Positions 50,394 to 59,667 of a stretch of 64,000 nt of DNA are shown here, piece after piece. The number at the start of each line of letters is the position of its first letter. Position 1 is the first letter of the stretch. The stretch comes from Bacillota bacterium (lineage in GTDB: Bacteria > Bacillota > Limnochordia > Darwinibacteriales > Darwinibacteriaceae). The position numbers were made by a program, and so were the translations under genes. The notes under the pieces are model-generated. The model did no database searches and was not told the DNA's origin. It worked only from the letters and a program-made list of their open reading frames with translations. The DNA lies in contig JAKOTU010000040.1 in the NCBI GenBank assembly GCA_029776155.1, positions 62,001 to 126,000 on the forward strand, written 5' to 3'.

Positions 50394-52424
50394 GTGAACA
50401 AGTTGCAGTATCTGCAGGAAGAGCAAACCCTCGGTAAAGCCTATGACAGCCGGCTCATGCGCAGGCTGTTGCGATACGCCAAGCCCTATGGGGCCTGGAT
50501 TCTATTGTGTATTGTACTGCTTTTGGTGGTGGCAGCCATTGACCTAGCCACACCTTACGTGATCAAGGTGGCCATTGACGATCATATTCTAACCGCCGAC
50601 CGTGCCTATGTGGTGGTAGACAGCGCGGTGGAACACCCCGCGACCGTCACGATCCAAGGATATACTCTGCTCCGGGAAGATCGCTTGGGGGATTTGGCCC
50701 CAGGCCCCCGGCTGGAGCTGGTCAAAGGGGAGGGACAGCAGTATCTGCGCAGCAGCGATGGTGCGATTTCCTTGGCCTTAAGCCCAGAGGAAGCGGGGCA
50801 GCTGAGAAGCTATGAGCTCAAGTCCATCATGCGGCTGGGCGGACTGCTTTTGCTGCTCTTGACCGTGGGTCTCCTTTTGAACTATGGCCAGGTTTATCTG
50901 CTGCAGTACACCGGTCAGCGGATTATCTTCGATATCCGCAAGGAACTCTTTGCCCATGTCCAGCGCCTGTCCTTAGCCTTTTTCGACGGAACCCCCGTGG
51001 GGCGCCTGGTGACGCGGGTGACCAATGACACCCAAAACCTAAATGAGATGTACACCGAGGTGGTGGTGAACCTCTTCAAGGACGTGTTTATGGTTCTGGG
51101 GATCATAGTGGTCATGTTTAGACTGGATGTGCGCTTAACCATTGCCTCTTTGGCCGTCCTGCCTGTCATTGCGGTGATGACCGCGTTTTTCCGCACCAAA
51201 GCCCGGGCCGCCTATCGGGAAACCCGGGTGCGCTTGGCCCGGATCAACGCCAACTTCGCGGAGACCATTTCCGGCATGCGAATTGTTCAGATCTTCCGCC
51301 AGGAGCGGCGCAAGTACAAGGAGTTCGAAGAGATCAACCACGACCATTACCAGGCCAGTATGCGGGAGCTGAAGGTTTATGCCATATTTAGGCCCGCCAT
51401 TAACCTCGTGGATCTTTTGGCCAAGCTGCTCCTTTTGTGGGTAGGGGGCAATTTGCTCCTGGGCCGCTCCCTGGAGTTTGGCGTGCTGTTTGCCTTTGTA
51501 AACTACATTGAGATGATGTTCAGACCCATCAATGATCTCACCGAGAAGTTCAATATCCTCCAGGCGTCCATGGCCTCGGCGGAGCGCATCTTCTTGATCT
51601 TGGACGAGCAGCCGGCCATCCAAGATCCACCGGCTCCCCTGCCTTTGGGCCAGGTTCAGGGGCGCATTGAGTTTAAGAATGTGTGGTTTGCCTACGTGGG
51701 GGAAGAGTGGGTGCTCAGAGATGTCTCCTTTACAGTGGAGCCGGGCCAAACCGTGGCCTTTGTGGGAGCCACCGGGGCGGGCAAGACGACCATTATGAAC
51801 CTACTCACCCGTTTTTACGACATCCAAAAGGGGCAGATCCTGATCGATGGCAAGGACATCAGGCAGCTGAGCAAAGAGGAGCTGAGGCGCCAGATTGGTT
51901 TGGTAATGCAGGATGTGTTCTTGTTTTCGGGGAACATCCGGGAGAACATCAGGCTGTATAATCCCAAAATCAGCGATGAGCAGATTGAACAGGTAGCCCG
52001 CTATGTGAACGCCCACCACTTCATTGAAAAGCTGCCCGGAAAATACGATGAGCCGGTTACGGAGCGGGGCTCTACTTTATCAGCTGGCCAGAGGCAGCTC
52101 ATTGCCTTTGCCCGGACTCTGGCCTATGATCCTGCTATTCTGATCCTGGATGAGGCCACGGCCAACATTGATACAGAGACAGAACAGCTGATCCAAGATG
52201 CCCTGCCCAAGCTGCTTCAAGGGCGGACGAGCCTGGTGGTGGCCCACAGGCTGTCCACCATCCAAGATGCGGATCTGATCATTGTGCTGCATAAAGGCAG
52301 GGTGCATGAGATGGGCACCCATCAGGAGCTTTTGGCCAAGAAGGGCCTTTACTACAACCTCTATTTACTCCAGTACAAAGAGGATTTCAGCGAAGTGCAG
52401 GAGGCGGACTACGTCCGTAAGTAG
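50394..52424 (+). CDS. ABC exporter half, catalytic-site subunit
   Basis: 676 residues. An exporter with a long extra segment (residues about 62-145) between membrane helices 1 and 2. It has the full NBD: Walker A GATGAGKTTI, signature STLSAGQRQ (LSAGQ instead of LSGGQ), Walker B ILILDEAT with catalytic Glu at 52152-52154. With the previous gene it would form a heterodimer in which one ATP site is canonical and the other degenerate. Drugs or lipids are likely substrates. GTG 50394 follows AAGGTAG. The 3' end overlaps the convergent rluA by 16 bases. Confidence 0.9.
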   Translation: MNKLQYLQEEQTLGKAYDSRLMRRLLRYAKPYGAWILLCIVLLLVVAAIDLATPYVIKVAIDDHILTADRAYVVVDSAVEHPATVTIQGYTLLREDRLGDLAPGPRLELVKGEGQQYLRSSDGAISLALSPEEAGQLRSYELKSIMRLGGLLLLLLTVGLLLNYGQVYLLQYTGQRIIFDIRKELFAHVQRLSLAFFDGTPVGRLVTRVTNDTQNLNEMYTEVVVNLFKDVFMVLGIIVVMFRLDVRLTIASLAVLPVIAVMTAFFRTKARAAYRETRVRLARINANFAETISGMRIVQIFRQERRKYKEFEEINHDHYQASMRELKVYAIFRPAINLVDLLAKLLLLWVGGNLLLGRSLEFGVLFAFVNYIEMMFRPINDLTEKFNILQASMASAERIFLILDEQPAIQDPPAPLPLGQVQGRIEFKNVWFAYVGEEWVLRDVSFTVEPGQTVAFVGATGAGKTTIMNLLTRFYDIQKGQILIDGKDIRQLSKEELRRQIGLVMQDVFLFSGNIRENIRLYNPKISDEQIEQVARYVNAHHFIEKLPGKYDEPVTERGSTLSAGQRQLIAFARTLAYDPAILILDEATANIDTETEQLIQDALPKLLQGRTSLVVAHRLSTIQDADLIIVLHKGRVHEMGTHQELLAKKGLYYNLYLLQYKEDFSEVQEADYVRK

Positions 52425-53260
52425 CTGGAGAGCTCAGCCCTGGGTATAGGAGAGCAGATGGTGATCAGCTCTCCTTTTTTCTGTGGGTGGGGGAAGCTGA
52501 CGCTGGAGGCATGGAGGGCCAAGCGGGACTGGCCGCCCTGGGCCAGGCCGTAACGCCCATCGCCAAGGAGGGGATGGCCTAGGGCCGCTAGGTGCCTGCG
52601 GATCTGGTGCGTTCGCCCGGTAAGAAGCTCCACGGCAAGTTCGGTGCAGTGGCTGTGTACGGCCAGGGGCTGCACTTTGGTTAGGGCGGGCCGTCCTTGG
52701 AGGGGCAAGTCGATTTCCAGGGGTTTTTCCAGACGTCCCTGGCAGATCGCATAGTAACAGCGCTGCACCTGCCCTTGGGCCCAGAGTTCCGTTAAGGCCT
52801 GTTGGGTTTGGGCATCTTTGGCAAACACCAAAACCCCCGAAGCGGGGGTATCCAAGCGGTGTACCGGGCGGGGTGTGAGCTTCAGGCCCTGGGCCAAGAA
52901 GTATCCCGCCACTTGGTTAGCGGCGCCTTTGGGGCTATGGGGCGAGTAGGTGGGCAGCCCCGCTGGCTTGTCAATCCCCAAAAGCCAGGGGTCTTGGTAT
53001 AAGATCCTTAAGTTTTGGGGAGATGCTGCCGGGAGTTTCACCTGCTCCCGCGCGGGCAAGACTACCTGTACAAAATCTCCAGACCGCACTTTGGTCTTAC
53101 TGTGGGCGGGGCGTCCATTGAGGAGAAGGCCTTGGGTGCGCACTGCCTTCTGCAGCCGGCGGCTGGAAACACCCATAACGTCCCTGGCAAAACGGCCAAG
53201 CTCCATTCCTGCGCAGCCGGGGGCTACTTTATCCTCTGCCACAACTAGTTTTTCTTTCAT
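52409..53260 (-). CDS. RNA pseudouridine synthase, RluA family
   Basis: 283 residues. An S4-like N-terminal domain (SSRRLQKAVRTQGLLLNG) is followed by the pseudouridine synthase core. The catalytic Asp is in HRLDTPASG, with YYAICQG and the late GRTHQIRRHLAALGHPLLGD motifs. It converts uridine to pseudouridine in 23S rRNA or tRNA; the target cannot be read from sequence. Start ATG 53260; a longer frame (to 53362) would overlap the next gene. The 3' end overlaps the exporter by 16 bases. Confidence 0.9.
   Translation of the reverse strand: MKEKLVVAEDKVAPGCAGMELGRFARDVMGVSSRRLQKAVRTQGLLLNGRPAHSKTKVRSGDFVQVVLPAREQVKLPAASPQNLRILYQDPWLLGIDKPAGLPTYSPHSPKGAANQVAGYFLAQGLKLTPRPVHRLDTPASGVLVFAKDAQTQQALTELWAQGQVQRCYYAICQGRLEKPLEIDLPLQGRPALTKVQPLAVHSHCTELAVELLTGRTHQIRRHLAALGHPLLGDGRYGLAQGGQSRLALHASSVSFPHPQKKGELITICSPIPRAELSSYLRT
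52448..52480 (+). terminator. Terminator of the exporter pair, inside rluA
   Basis: 8-bp stem AGGAGAGC / GCTCTCCT with a 12-base loop and TTTTTT (52475-52480). It reads on the plus strand within the last codons of the minus-strand pseudouridine synthase gene. Confidence 0.85.
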
Positions 53261-53327
53261 GGTCTGCAAACTCCGTTTTTGGTACCTAATTGGCTGTGCG
53301 CTTGCCGATCCCTTCAGCCTTTTGGTC

Positions 53328-54008
53328 TTAGACGCTGCGGGCAAAGGTAATATTGAGCACATTTCCCCATTTATCTAAAGTGGTTTTCATCTGCTGTTTG
53401 AAGTCGCCTAAACTCATGATCTGGGAGATGGAGGCCATGTTGGTGAACATATCGTAGATGCCCAGGGCATCATCATAGGCGGCCTTCAACTCGGCAAGGC
53501 TTGCCTGCAGTTCGGAGTTTGCTTCCTTCAGTTTTGCGTTCTCTTCTTCTAATCTTTTTATATACTCGTCCTTTTCCACCTGACTTGTGAGGTTTCCAGC
53601 CAGGGCGGCTAATGCCCTTAAGATGGCTTCGGGCTCCGGGTTTTGCAGCCGTTCCTCGAGGGATTCCAATTTGCGGTTAAGGTCCTGGATGTACTCGGGT
53701 AACCCTTGGAAGGCTTCCACGAGTCTAGGATCCACGCTGAACTCGGCAGACCCTTTGGGTGCCTGAGTCTTAGGTTTTGGAGCCGGTTCCTTACGCTCTT
53801 TGCGCAGTACGTTGTAATAAAGCATGCCGATGGCAGCTTCAGAACGGTGGGGCAGCAGCTGGGCGCAGCGCCGGAAGGCCTCGGTGAGGGGTAGGTTTTC
53901 TTCCTTAGCTTTTAGGGTCTGCTCCCACACCAAATCCTTTTCTTCTTCAGTCCACAGGCGGACCCCGCCCCGGGTTGCCAGCGCAGCTTGCTTGTCATCT
54001 GCCATCAT
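53328..54008 (-). CDS. Myb/SANT-like coiled-coil protein (RsfA-like)
   Basis: 226 residues. An N-terminal helix-turn-helix like SANT/Myb domain (RLWTEEEKDLVWEQTLKAKEE then LTEAFRRCAQLLPHRSEAAIGMLYYNVLR) matches RsfA, the prespore-specific regulator of Bacillus. A basic linker and a long coiled coil (EKDEYIKRLEEENAKLKEANSELQASL region) follow. It is probably a DNA-binding protein; its link to sporulation is inference. ATG 54008 follows GGGGG at 7 bases. It is transcribed with the pseudouridine synthase gene downstream. Confidence 0.7.
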   Translation of the reverse strand: MMADDKQAALATRGGVRLWTEEEKDLVWEQTLKAKEENLPLTEAFRRCAQLLPHRSEAAIGMLYYNVLRKERKEPAPKPKTQAPKGSAEFSVDPRLVEAFQGLPEYIQDLNRKLESLEERLQNPEPEAILRALAALAGNLTSQVEKDEYIKRLEEENAKLKEANSELQASLAELKAAYDDALGIYDMFTNMASISQIMSLGDFKQQMKTTLDKWGNVLNITFARSV

Positions 54009-54096
54009 GGTCAGTCCCCCTTTGAGCTTTAGTTTATCTATTATTATGACCACCACGGAATGGGTTATACTCAACTCACGAGCAGTAGGAGGCGGC

Positions 54097-54180
54097 ATGG
54101 GTTCTCACGGCGCAGAAAATGGGGGAGAAAAAGAGGAATCTGCAATAATGGGTAGAATAAAAAGTGTTAAACAAAAATGA
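54097..54180 (+). CDS. Possible 27-residue small protein
   Basis: ATG 54097 has TAGGAGG with a 4-base spacer, better than many real genes here. The peptide starts MGSHGAENGGEK and ends RIKSVKQK; it is charged and has no membrane segment. A TATACT -10-like box lies at 54066-54071 with a poor -35. The stop overlaps the rqcH terminator, so both strands are constrained. I recognise no family. Confidence 0.4.
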   Translation: MGSHGAENGGEKEESAIMGRIKSVKQK

Positions 54181-54201
54181 GGTCCTTGGTTCAAGGACCT
54201 C
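54171..54201 (-). terminator. Terminator of rqcH
   Basis: Minus strand: perfect 10-bp stem GAGGTCCTTG / CAAGGACCTC with a 3-base loop, followed by ATTTTTGTTT. Confidence 0.9.
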
Positions 54202-54267
54202 CATCTCCCAGAGGTGACAAGGGGCAGGCGCAGATGACAGTTATGTGGACTCGCCTGCTTCTTGTCG

Positions 54268-55977
54268 TTAGTGTTTCGGTGGGGGTGTAAACTTGGTGGG
54301 ATCCACCACAATCGTCTTAGCCCGCTCATAGTGCACAAAGCCCGGTTTGGCACCCTTGGGTTTGCGTACGTATTTGCGTAAAGTGTAATCCACTTCAGCT
54401 TTAGGGGAGCGGCGCTGGGCAGAGTAATAGGCGGCGAGCTGAGCGGCGAAACGCAAGGTTTCCTCGGGTATGGCGCCCTCCGCGAGGATGGCCACGTGGC
54501 TGCCGGGAGTACCCCGGGCGTGGAGCCAGAGGTGATTGGGACTGGCCAGTTTAAAGGTGAGCTCGTCGTTTTGCTGGTTGTTGCGTCCCACCAAAACAGT
54601 GAAGCCATCGGGGGACACATAGCGGTCGGGGCCTGAAGGGGCAGGGCGCGTTTTGGCCTTGGCTGTCTTGGCCTCCAGATAACCCAAACGCCGCAGTTCC
54701 CCTTCCGTGTCCTGGAGAATAGCCAGACTGTCGGCCTGTTCGATCTGGAGCAGAACGCTTTCTAAGTACTGCTTTTCTTCCAAAACGCCCGCGAGCAGTT
54801 CTTCGCTGTGTTTCTGGCTGGCTTTAGCTTTGTGGTAGCGCTTGAAGATGCGCTGAACATTGGCGCTGGGCGAAAGCCTGGGATCCAGCTCAATGGTGAC
54901 TAGCTGGCCCCCTTGCAGGTAGTCGGGGACCTGCACCTTTTCTGCTCCCGGGGGGATCAGGTGGAAGTAGGCCGTGAGCAGCTCGCCCTGGTGGCGCAGC
55001 AGGGCAGCCCGTTCAGCTTGCTGCAGGGCCAGTTGGTGGATGGCTTCTTTTTTACTCAGCCGCTTCAGGTGCTGGGCTACCCGCCGGCGCAGTGTGCCTT
55101 TAGCTTCCGTGAGCTCTTTGGTTCTCTGCCGTTCCATCAACACCTGGGCCACCAGGCTGTTTACGGAGGGGTAAGGTTCGCCTGCTTGGCCGGTAAGGGT
55201 ATAGGCCGTAAAGTCATCGAGCGCGGGATAATACCTGGGGGTTCCCCCAGAGGCGATTTCTTCCAGCAAGTTCTGCCAAGCCTGCTGCACCAGGTACCAA
55301 TCGGCTTCGGCCAGCTCGCCCCGGGTTGCCTCAGGGGGCAGGCCTGCCCGGTGCAGAACCTCTTGTGCTGCCGTTGTGCTCAAACCCTGGAAGGAGTCGG
55401 CCAGCCACCTCCAGACTTTCGTCTGCACTGGCAGCAGGCGGAGTTCATCGAGAAAGGCACCAGCTTCCAGAGCCGTTGGCTCCAGTTTGCCCTGATCTGG
55501 GGGCGCCTGATAGGCGCGGCCCGGTAAGATATCCCGCCCGGGGGAGCGCTTCAGGGCATCGATGATCACGTCCTTGGCATCCACCAAATAGAGGTTGCTC
55601 TGCCTGCTCATCACCTCAAAGATCAAGCTGAGCTCCGCGGGCCGGCCCAGCTCATCTAGGGCTTCAAAGCGCAGGCGGACTACGCGATCAAACCCCCTCT
55701 GCTCAATGCTGAGCAGACGGCTGGGTTCCAAGTATTTGCGCAGCAGCATGCAAAAACTGGGGGGAGTCTGGGGATTGGGGAGCTGGTCTTCAACCAAGTG
55801 CAGGCGGGGATAGACGGGGTCTGCCGAGATGAGCAGGGTGTAGGTCGTGCCCGGTACCCGCAGCTGCATGGTGATGGTCGCTTCTTCAGGCTGGTAAATT
55901 TTGAGTACACGGCCGTTCTTGAGCAGTGGTTTCAGCTCATTAACCAAAACATGGATTGTCAGGCCATCTAGGGGCAT
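54268..55977 (-). CDS. rqcH: Ribosome quality control protein RqcH (NFACT family)
   Basis: 569 residues, full NFACT layout. NFACT-N (residues 1-200, with GFDRVVRLRFE; the Asp-Arg pair needed for Ala-tailing is present), HhH and coiled-coil region (250-430), and NFACT-R (FTVLVGRNNQQNDELTFKLAS, WLHARGTPGSHV). It adds Ala tails to stalled nascent chains on 50S subunits and may bind fibronectin, as older names (FbpA) say. Start ATG 55977 has AGAGGTGG upstream. It has its own promoter at 55997-56025. Confidence 0.95.
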   Translation of the reverse strand: MPLDGLTIHVLVNELKPLLKNGRVLKIYQPEEATITMQLRVPGTTYTLLISADPVYPRLHLVEDQLPNPQTPPSFCMLLRKYLEPSRLLSIEQRGFDRVVRLRFEALDELGRPAELSLIFEVMSRQSNLYLVDAKDVIIDALKRSPGRDILPGRAYQAPPDQGKLEPTALEAGAFLDELRLLPVQTKVWRWLADSFQGLSTTAAQEVLHRAGLPPEATRGELAEADWYLVQQAWQNLLEEIASGGTPRYYPALDDFTAYTLTGQAGEPYPSVNSLVAQVLMERQRTKELTEAKGTLRRRVAQHLKRLSKKEAIHQLALQQAERAALLRHQGELLTAYFHLIPPGAEKVQVPDYLQGGQLVTIELDPRLSPSANVQRIFKRYHKAKASQKHSEELLAGVLEEKQYLESVLLQIEQADSLAILQDTEGELRRLGYLEAKTAKAKTRPAPSGPDRYVSPDGFTVLVGRNNQQNDELTFKLASPNHLWLHARGTPGSHVAILAEGAIPEETLRFAAQLAAYYSAQRRSPKAEVDYTLRKYVRKPKGAKPGFVHYERAKTIVVDPTKFTPPPKH

Positions 55978-55996
55978 AGTACCACCTCTCTAGGCT

Positions 55997-56025
55997 ATTA
56001 TATCACCTGGGAAGCCCGCCCACAA
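55997..56025 (-). promoter_or_regulatory. Promoter of rqcH
   Basis: Minus strand: -35 TTGTGG (56025-56020), 17 bases, -10 TATAAT (56002-55997), close to the start codon. Confidence 0.7.
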
Positions 56026-56083
56026 CTAAGCAGGTGATCGCCCGCGGGTGGAGAAGTAAGGAGCGGGTAAGGAGATGTTGCTC

Positions 56084-56818
56084 ATGAGAAAACGTACAGT
56101 ATTGACCCTCATCGTGCTGGCTGTGGTCTCCGGCGCCGTGTTAGCCCAGACCAGCGCACCCGTGGATTATCTGCAGAATGGTTTTCAAGCCCTGTTTTAC
56201 CATGCCGTGAGGATAGAAGAGTCGTTTCCCCGTATTAACCCCTTGGGCCTGGCCATTGAAGAGCTGGCGAAAGCGGCGCGGGTGCAGTCCCAAGCAGGGG
56301 AAGCCAATCTGCTGTTGGGGTTGATCTACAGCCACCTCCAGCGCCCCGGCACAGCCCTGGGCTATTACTTAGAGTTCGCGCAGCTTCATCCCGAAGCAGT
56401 GTGGGTACAGGCCTTAATTGGCGATCTCTACCTGGAGATGGGGCGCCTCACTGAGGCCGAACGAAGCTACCGCCTTGCTTTGGAGGGAAGCCTAGAGGGG
56501 GAATCCTGGGCTAGGGCCCATTTTGGTTTGGGAACGGTGGCCTTGGAACGGAGCCAGTACGCGGAGGCTAAAGAGTCTTTTTCCCGGGCTCTAGAAGAAG
56601 CCCAAGACTTTTTCGCGGCCCGCCTGGGCTTGGGCCAGGCCCTATATCACCTGGGGGAATACGAGGAGGCTATCGAGGTGTTGGAGCTTGCCCAGTTGCA
56701 GGCACCCCGTTCCTTGACCATGCTGGAGTATTTGGGTCTCAGCTATGAAGCGGCGGGTCGCGGCGAGCAGGCAGCCCATACCTTTGCCCGCCTGGAAGAG
56801 CTGCGCAGCGCGAACTAA
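56084..56818 (+). CDS. Secreted TPR protein
   Basis: 244 residues. An N-terminal signal peptide (MRKRTVLT, cleaved near VLAQTS) and about five tetratricopeptide repeats from residue 55 on (for example EANLLLGLIYSHLQRPG and LGLGQALYHLGEYEEAIEVL). The role is unknown; TPR proteins outside the membrane often help assembly. There is no lipobox, so it is not an obvious PilF pilotin. ATG 56084 follows AAGGAG by 9 bases; ATG 56075 is too close. Confidence 0.75.
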   Translation: MRKRTVLTLIVLAVVSGAVLAQTSAPVDYLQNGFQALFYHAVRIEESFPRINPLGLAIEELAKAARVQSQAGEANLLLGLIYSHLQRPGTALGYYLEFAQLHPEAVWVQALIGDLYLEMGRLTEAERSYRLALEGSLEGESWARAHFGLGTVALERSQYAEAKESFSRALEEAQDFFAARLGLGQALYHLGEYEEAIEVLELAQLQAPRSLTMLEYLGLSYEAAGRGEQAAHTFARLEELRSAN

Positions 56819-56928
56819 GACTTGGGGCCTGGCCGGGCGTACTATTTTCCCCTTTCCCGGAATAAAGATGGCGTGAGATGTGTGGGCCAACTGATCTGCC
56901 CGACTATTCTGGGAAAGAAGTGAGGTCT

Positions 56929-59598
56929 ATGGCGGGAAACTGGCATCTGATGCCTATAGCGAAGCTCATGAAAGAGCTCCAAGTCAATCCGCAGCTGGGG
57001 CTAGCCACCCAGGAAGCCGAGGCGCGCCTGAAGCGCTTTGGTCCTAATAAGTTGGAAACCAAACCGCCAATTGCACCTTGGCGGCTTTTTCTTAACCAGT
57101 TTCGGGATTTCATGGTGCTGGTGCTGCTGGGCACGGTAGCAGTTTCCGTGCTCCTAGGTGAATACTTGGATGCGGCGGCCATTTTTGCCATCCTGTTTCT
57201 CAATGCTGTGCTCGGTTTTGTCCAAGAGTACCGGGCGGAACGCTCCATGGAGATGCTGGCCAGGCTGGCCGCAGACAACTGCCGGGTGCTCCGGGACGGT
57301 CACAAGCATCTTATGAGCGCGTCGCTGCTTGTTCCCGGGGACATAATTCTATTGGAGCCAGGGGATCGGGTACCTGCCGATGCCCGTCTCTTGGAGGCCC
57401 AACTGCTCAGCGTAGATGAGGCGAGCCTAACAGGAGAATCGCTGCCTGTTAGCAAGGATGAGAAATTCTTAGGCCGGGAGAATACGCCCTTGGGAGATCG
57501 TAAGAACATGGTGTTCAAAGGCACCTTGGTCACCAGGGGGTTTGCCAAAGCGGTGGTTACCGCCACTGGCATGGATACGCAGATTGGCAAGATAGCCCAT
57601 CTGCTCCAGGAAGGGGACGAAATTCAAACTCCCCTCCAGAGACGCCTCCAGCAGCTGGGGAAAATCCTGGTTTTAGCCTGCGGGGCTATAGTGGCCGTTG
57701 TTTTTCTAGCCGGAGTGCGCCAGGGACTGCCCGTTTTCAAGATGTTCATGGTCGCCGTCACCTTGGCAGTAGCGGCCATTCCCGAGGGCCTGCCCGCGGT
57801 GGTCACCATCGCCCTGTCCGTGGGGGTACAGCGCATGAGCCGGCAGAATGCCATAATCCGCCAGCTGCCCGCGGTGGAGACGTTGGGCTGCGCTACCGTG
57901 ATCTGCTCCGACAAAACGGGGACGCTCACCCTCAATCAGATGGAGGTACAGCAGCTCTGGACCGCCCGGGGGCTGCACAGCATGCAGCGGGGCAAGACCC
58001 TGAGAGTCGATCCCCAGCTCCAAGATGACCTGTGGTACAGCGCCGCGGTGGGAGCCTTATGTACCAAGGCGGAGACCTACGGAGAGGGGGAAGCCTTCGG
58101 CGACCCCACGGAAGTAGCCCTGGTGCGCTTCGCGGAAAAGCTGGGCTTAAGGCAGAGGGAGCTGCGCCAAGTATACCGGGAGGTGGGGGGGATTCCCTTC
58201 AACTCGGAGCGCAAGCGCATGTCTGTGGTGGTGCGGGAGGGCCGTGACCACACGGTCATGGTCAAGGGGGCGCCCGATGTGGTGCTGCCCCGCTGTACAC
58301 ACATCCTCAAGGGTACCCAGGTGGTGCGCCTCACTCCAGAACTCCGCCGGGAAGCGGCGGCCGTCTTAGAGGCCATGGCCGAGCAGGCCTTGAGGGTGTT
58401 GGTCGCAGCCTTTAAGCCCTTGGGTCAGCAGTTACCTCCTCAAGACCAGTGGGAGCAGGGGCTGATTCTCACCGGTTTTCTGGGCATGCTGGATCCGCCC
58501 AGGCCGGAGGTGCCTGCCGCGGTGCAGGCTGCCCGCTTGGGCGGTGTGCGCACCATTATGGTCACGGGAGACCACAAACGGACCGCTGCGGCCATCGCTG
58601 AACAGATCGGCCTGTTCACGCCAGAGGCCAACCAGGTGCTCACGGGGGCCGAGTGGGAAGCCCTGACGCCCCTACAGCAGCGGGAGGAGATCAAACGTAC
58701 GGCGGTCTTCGCCCGGGTGGCCCCAGCCCACAAGCTCTCCATCGTCAGGGCCCTTCAGGCCAACGGGGAGATTGTGGCCATGACCGGGGACGGAGTTAAT
58801 GATGCCCCCGCGGTAAAGGAGGCCCATATTGGTGTAGCCATGGGTCTGCAGGGAACCGATGTGACTAGGGAAGCCTCTGATATGGTGCTCATGGATGACA
58901 ATTTTGGCACCATCATCAAGGCGGTGCGGGAAGGACGGGGCATTTACGATAACATCCGCAAGTTCATCCGCTACCTGTTAGGCTGTAATGTGGGGGAAGT
59001 GCTCACCATGTTGGCTGCCACCCTCCTGGGCTTGCCACTGCCCTTGGTTCCCCTACAGATTCTGTGGATGAACCTGGTCACCGATGGTCTTCCTGCCATC
59101 GCCTTGGGGTTGGATCCGGTGGAGAGGGATATCATGCTGCAAAAGCCCAGGGATCCCCGGGAGGGTGTCTTTGCCCGGGGGTTGTTTAGGCGCATCCTGT
59201 TTGCCGGGATGACCATCAGCCTGGCCACCCTGGCCCTGTTCCTCTTCAGCCTGTGGTATTACCCAGGCCAGCTCGAGCGCAGCCGCACCCTTGCCTTTAC
59301 CACTCTGGTGTTGGCCCAGCTCATCTATGCCTTCCAGTGCCGCTTTGAACGCCATTCCATCTTTGAGCGGGGCATCTGGGGCAACTTCTATCTTGTAGTG
59401 GCGGTACTGCTTTCTGGGGGGGCCCACGTTTTGCTGCTGTACACACCGTTTCTGGCCCGCCTGTTCCAGACAGTGCCCTTGAACTTCGATGACTGGCTGC
59501 TGGTGGGCCTTTTTGCCTGTTTCCCCCTGTTTGCGGAAACGGTGGTGCTCACCTTGAGAAGGGCAGTGAGGAGGCATCTCTCCTTGTTGAAAGTTTGA
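56929..59598 (+). CDS. Cation-transporting P-type ATPase, probably Ca2+
   Basis: 889 residues, P2A layout. N-terminal cytoplasmic part (ATQEAEARLKRFGPNKLE), the TGES actuator loop (SLTGESLPV), phosphorylation site CSDKTGTLTLNQ (Asp328), N-domain MVKGAPDVVLPRC, hinge MTGDGVNDAPA and ten membrane segments. Ca2+ ligands of SERCA are present in TM4 IPEGLPAVV, TM5 GCNVGEVLTM and TM6 LVTDGLPAIALG, favouring calcium. ATG 56929 follows GAGG with a short spacer. No regulator is next to it. Confidence 0.92.
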   Translation: MAGNWHLMPIAKLMKELQVNPQLGLATQEAEARLKRFGPNKLETKPPIAPWRLFLNQFRDFMVLVLLGTVAVSVLLGEYLDAAAIFAILFLNAVLGFVQEYRAERSMEMLARLAADNCRVLRDGHKHLMSASLLVPGDIILLEPGDRVPADARLLEAQLLSVDEASLTGESLPVSKDEKFLGRENTPLGDRKNMVFKGTLVTRGFAKAVVTATGMDTQIGKIAHLLQEGDEIQTPLQRRLQQLGKILVLACGAIVAVVFLAGVRQGLPVFKMFMVAVTLAVAAIPEGLPAVVTIALSVGVQRMSRQNAIIRQLPAVETLGCATVICSDKTGTLTLNQMEVQQLWTARGLHSMQRGKTLRVDPQLQDDLWYSAAVGALCTKAETYGEGEAFGDPTEVALVRFAEKLGLRQRELRQVYREVGGIPFNSERKRMSVVVREGRDHTVMVKGAPDVVLPRCTHILKGTQVVRLTPELRREAAAVLEAMAEQALRVLVAAFKPLGQQLPPQDQWEQGLILTGFLGMLDPPRPEVPAAVQAARLGGVRTIMVTGDHKRTAAAIAEQIGLFTPEANQVLTGAEWEALTPLQQREEIKRTAVFARVAPAHKLSIVRALQANGEIVAMTGDGVNDAPAVKEAHIGVAMGLQGTDVTREASDMVLMDDNFGTIIKAVREGRGIYDNIRKFIRYLLGCNVGEVLTMLAATLLGLPLPLVPLQILWMNLVTDGLPAIALGLDPVERDIMLQKPRDPREGVFARGLFRRILFAGMTISLATLALFLFSLWYYPGQLERSRTLAFTTLVLAQLIYAFQCRFERHSIFERGIWGNFYLVVAVLLSGGAHVLLLYTPFLARLFQTVPLNFDDWLLVGLFACFPLFAETVVLTLRRAVRRHLSLLKV

Positions 59599-59667
59599 TG
59601 AGCTGGCAGGATTATTTTACCAGACCCAGAATAAAACGAGTAACACACTAAGCTTTGGAGGAAACAA

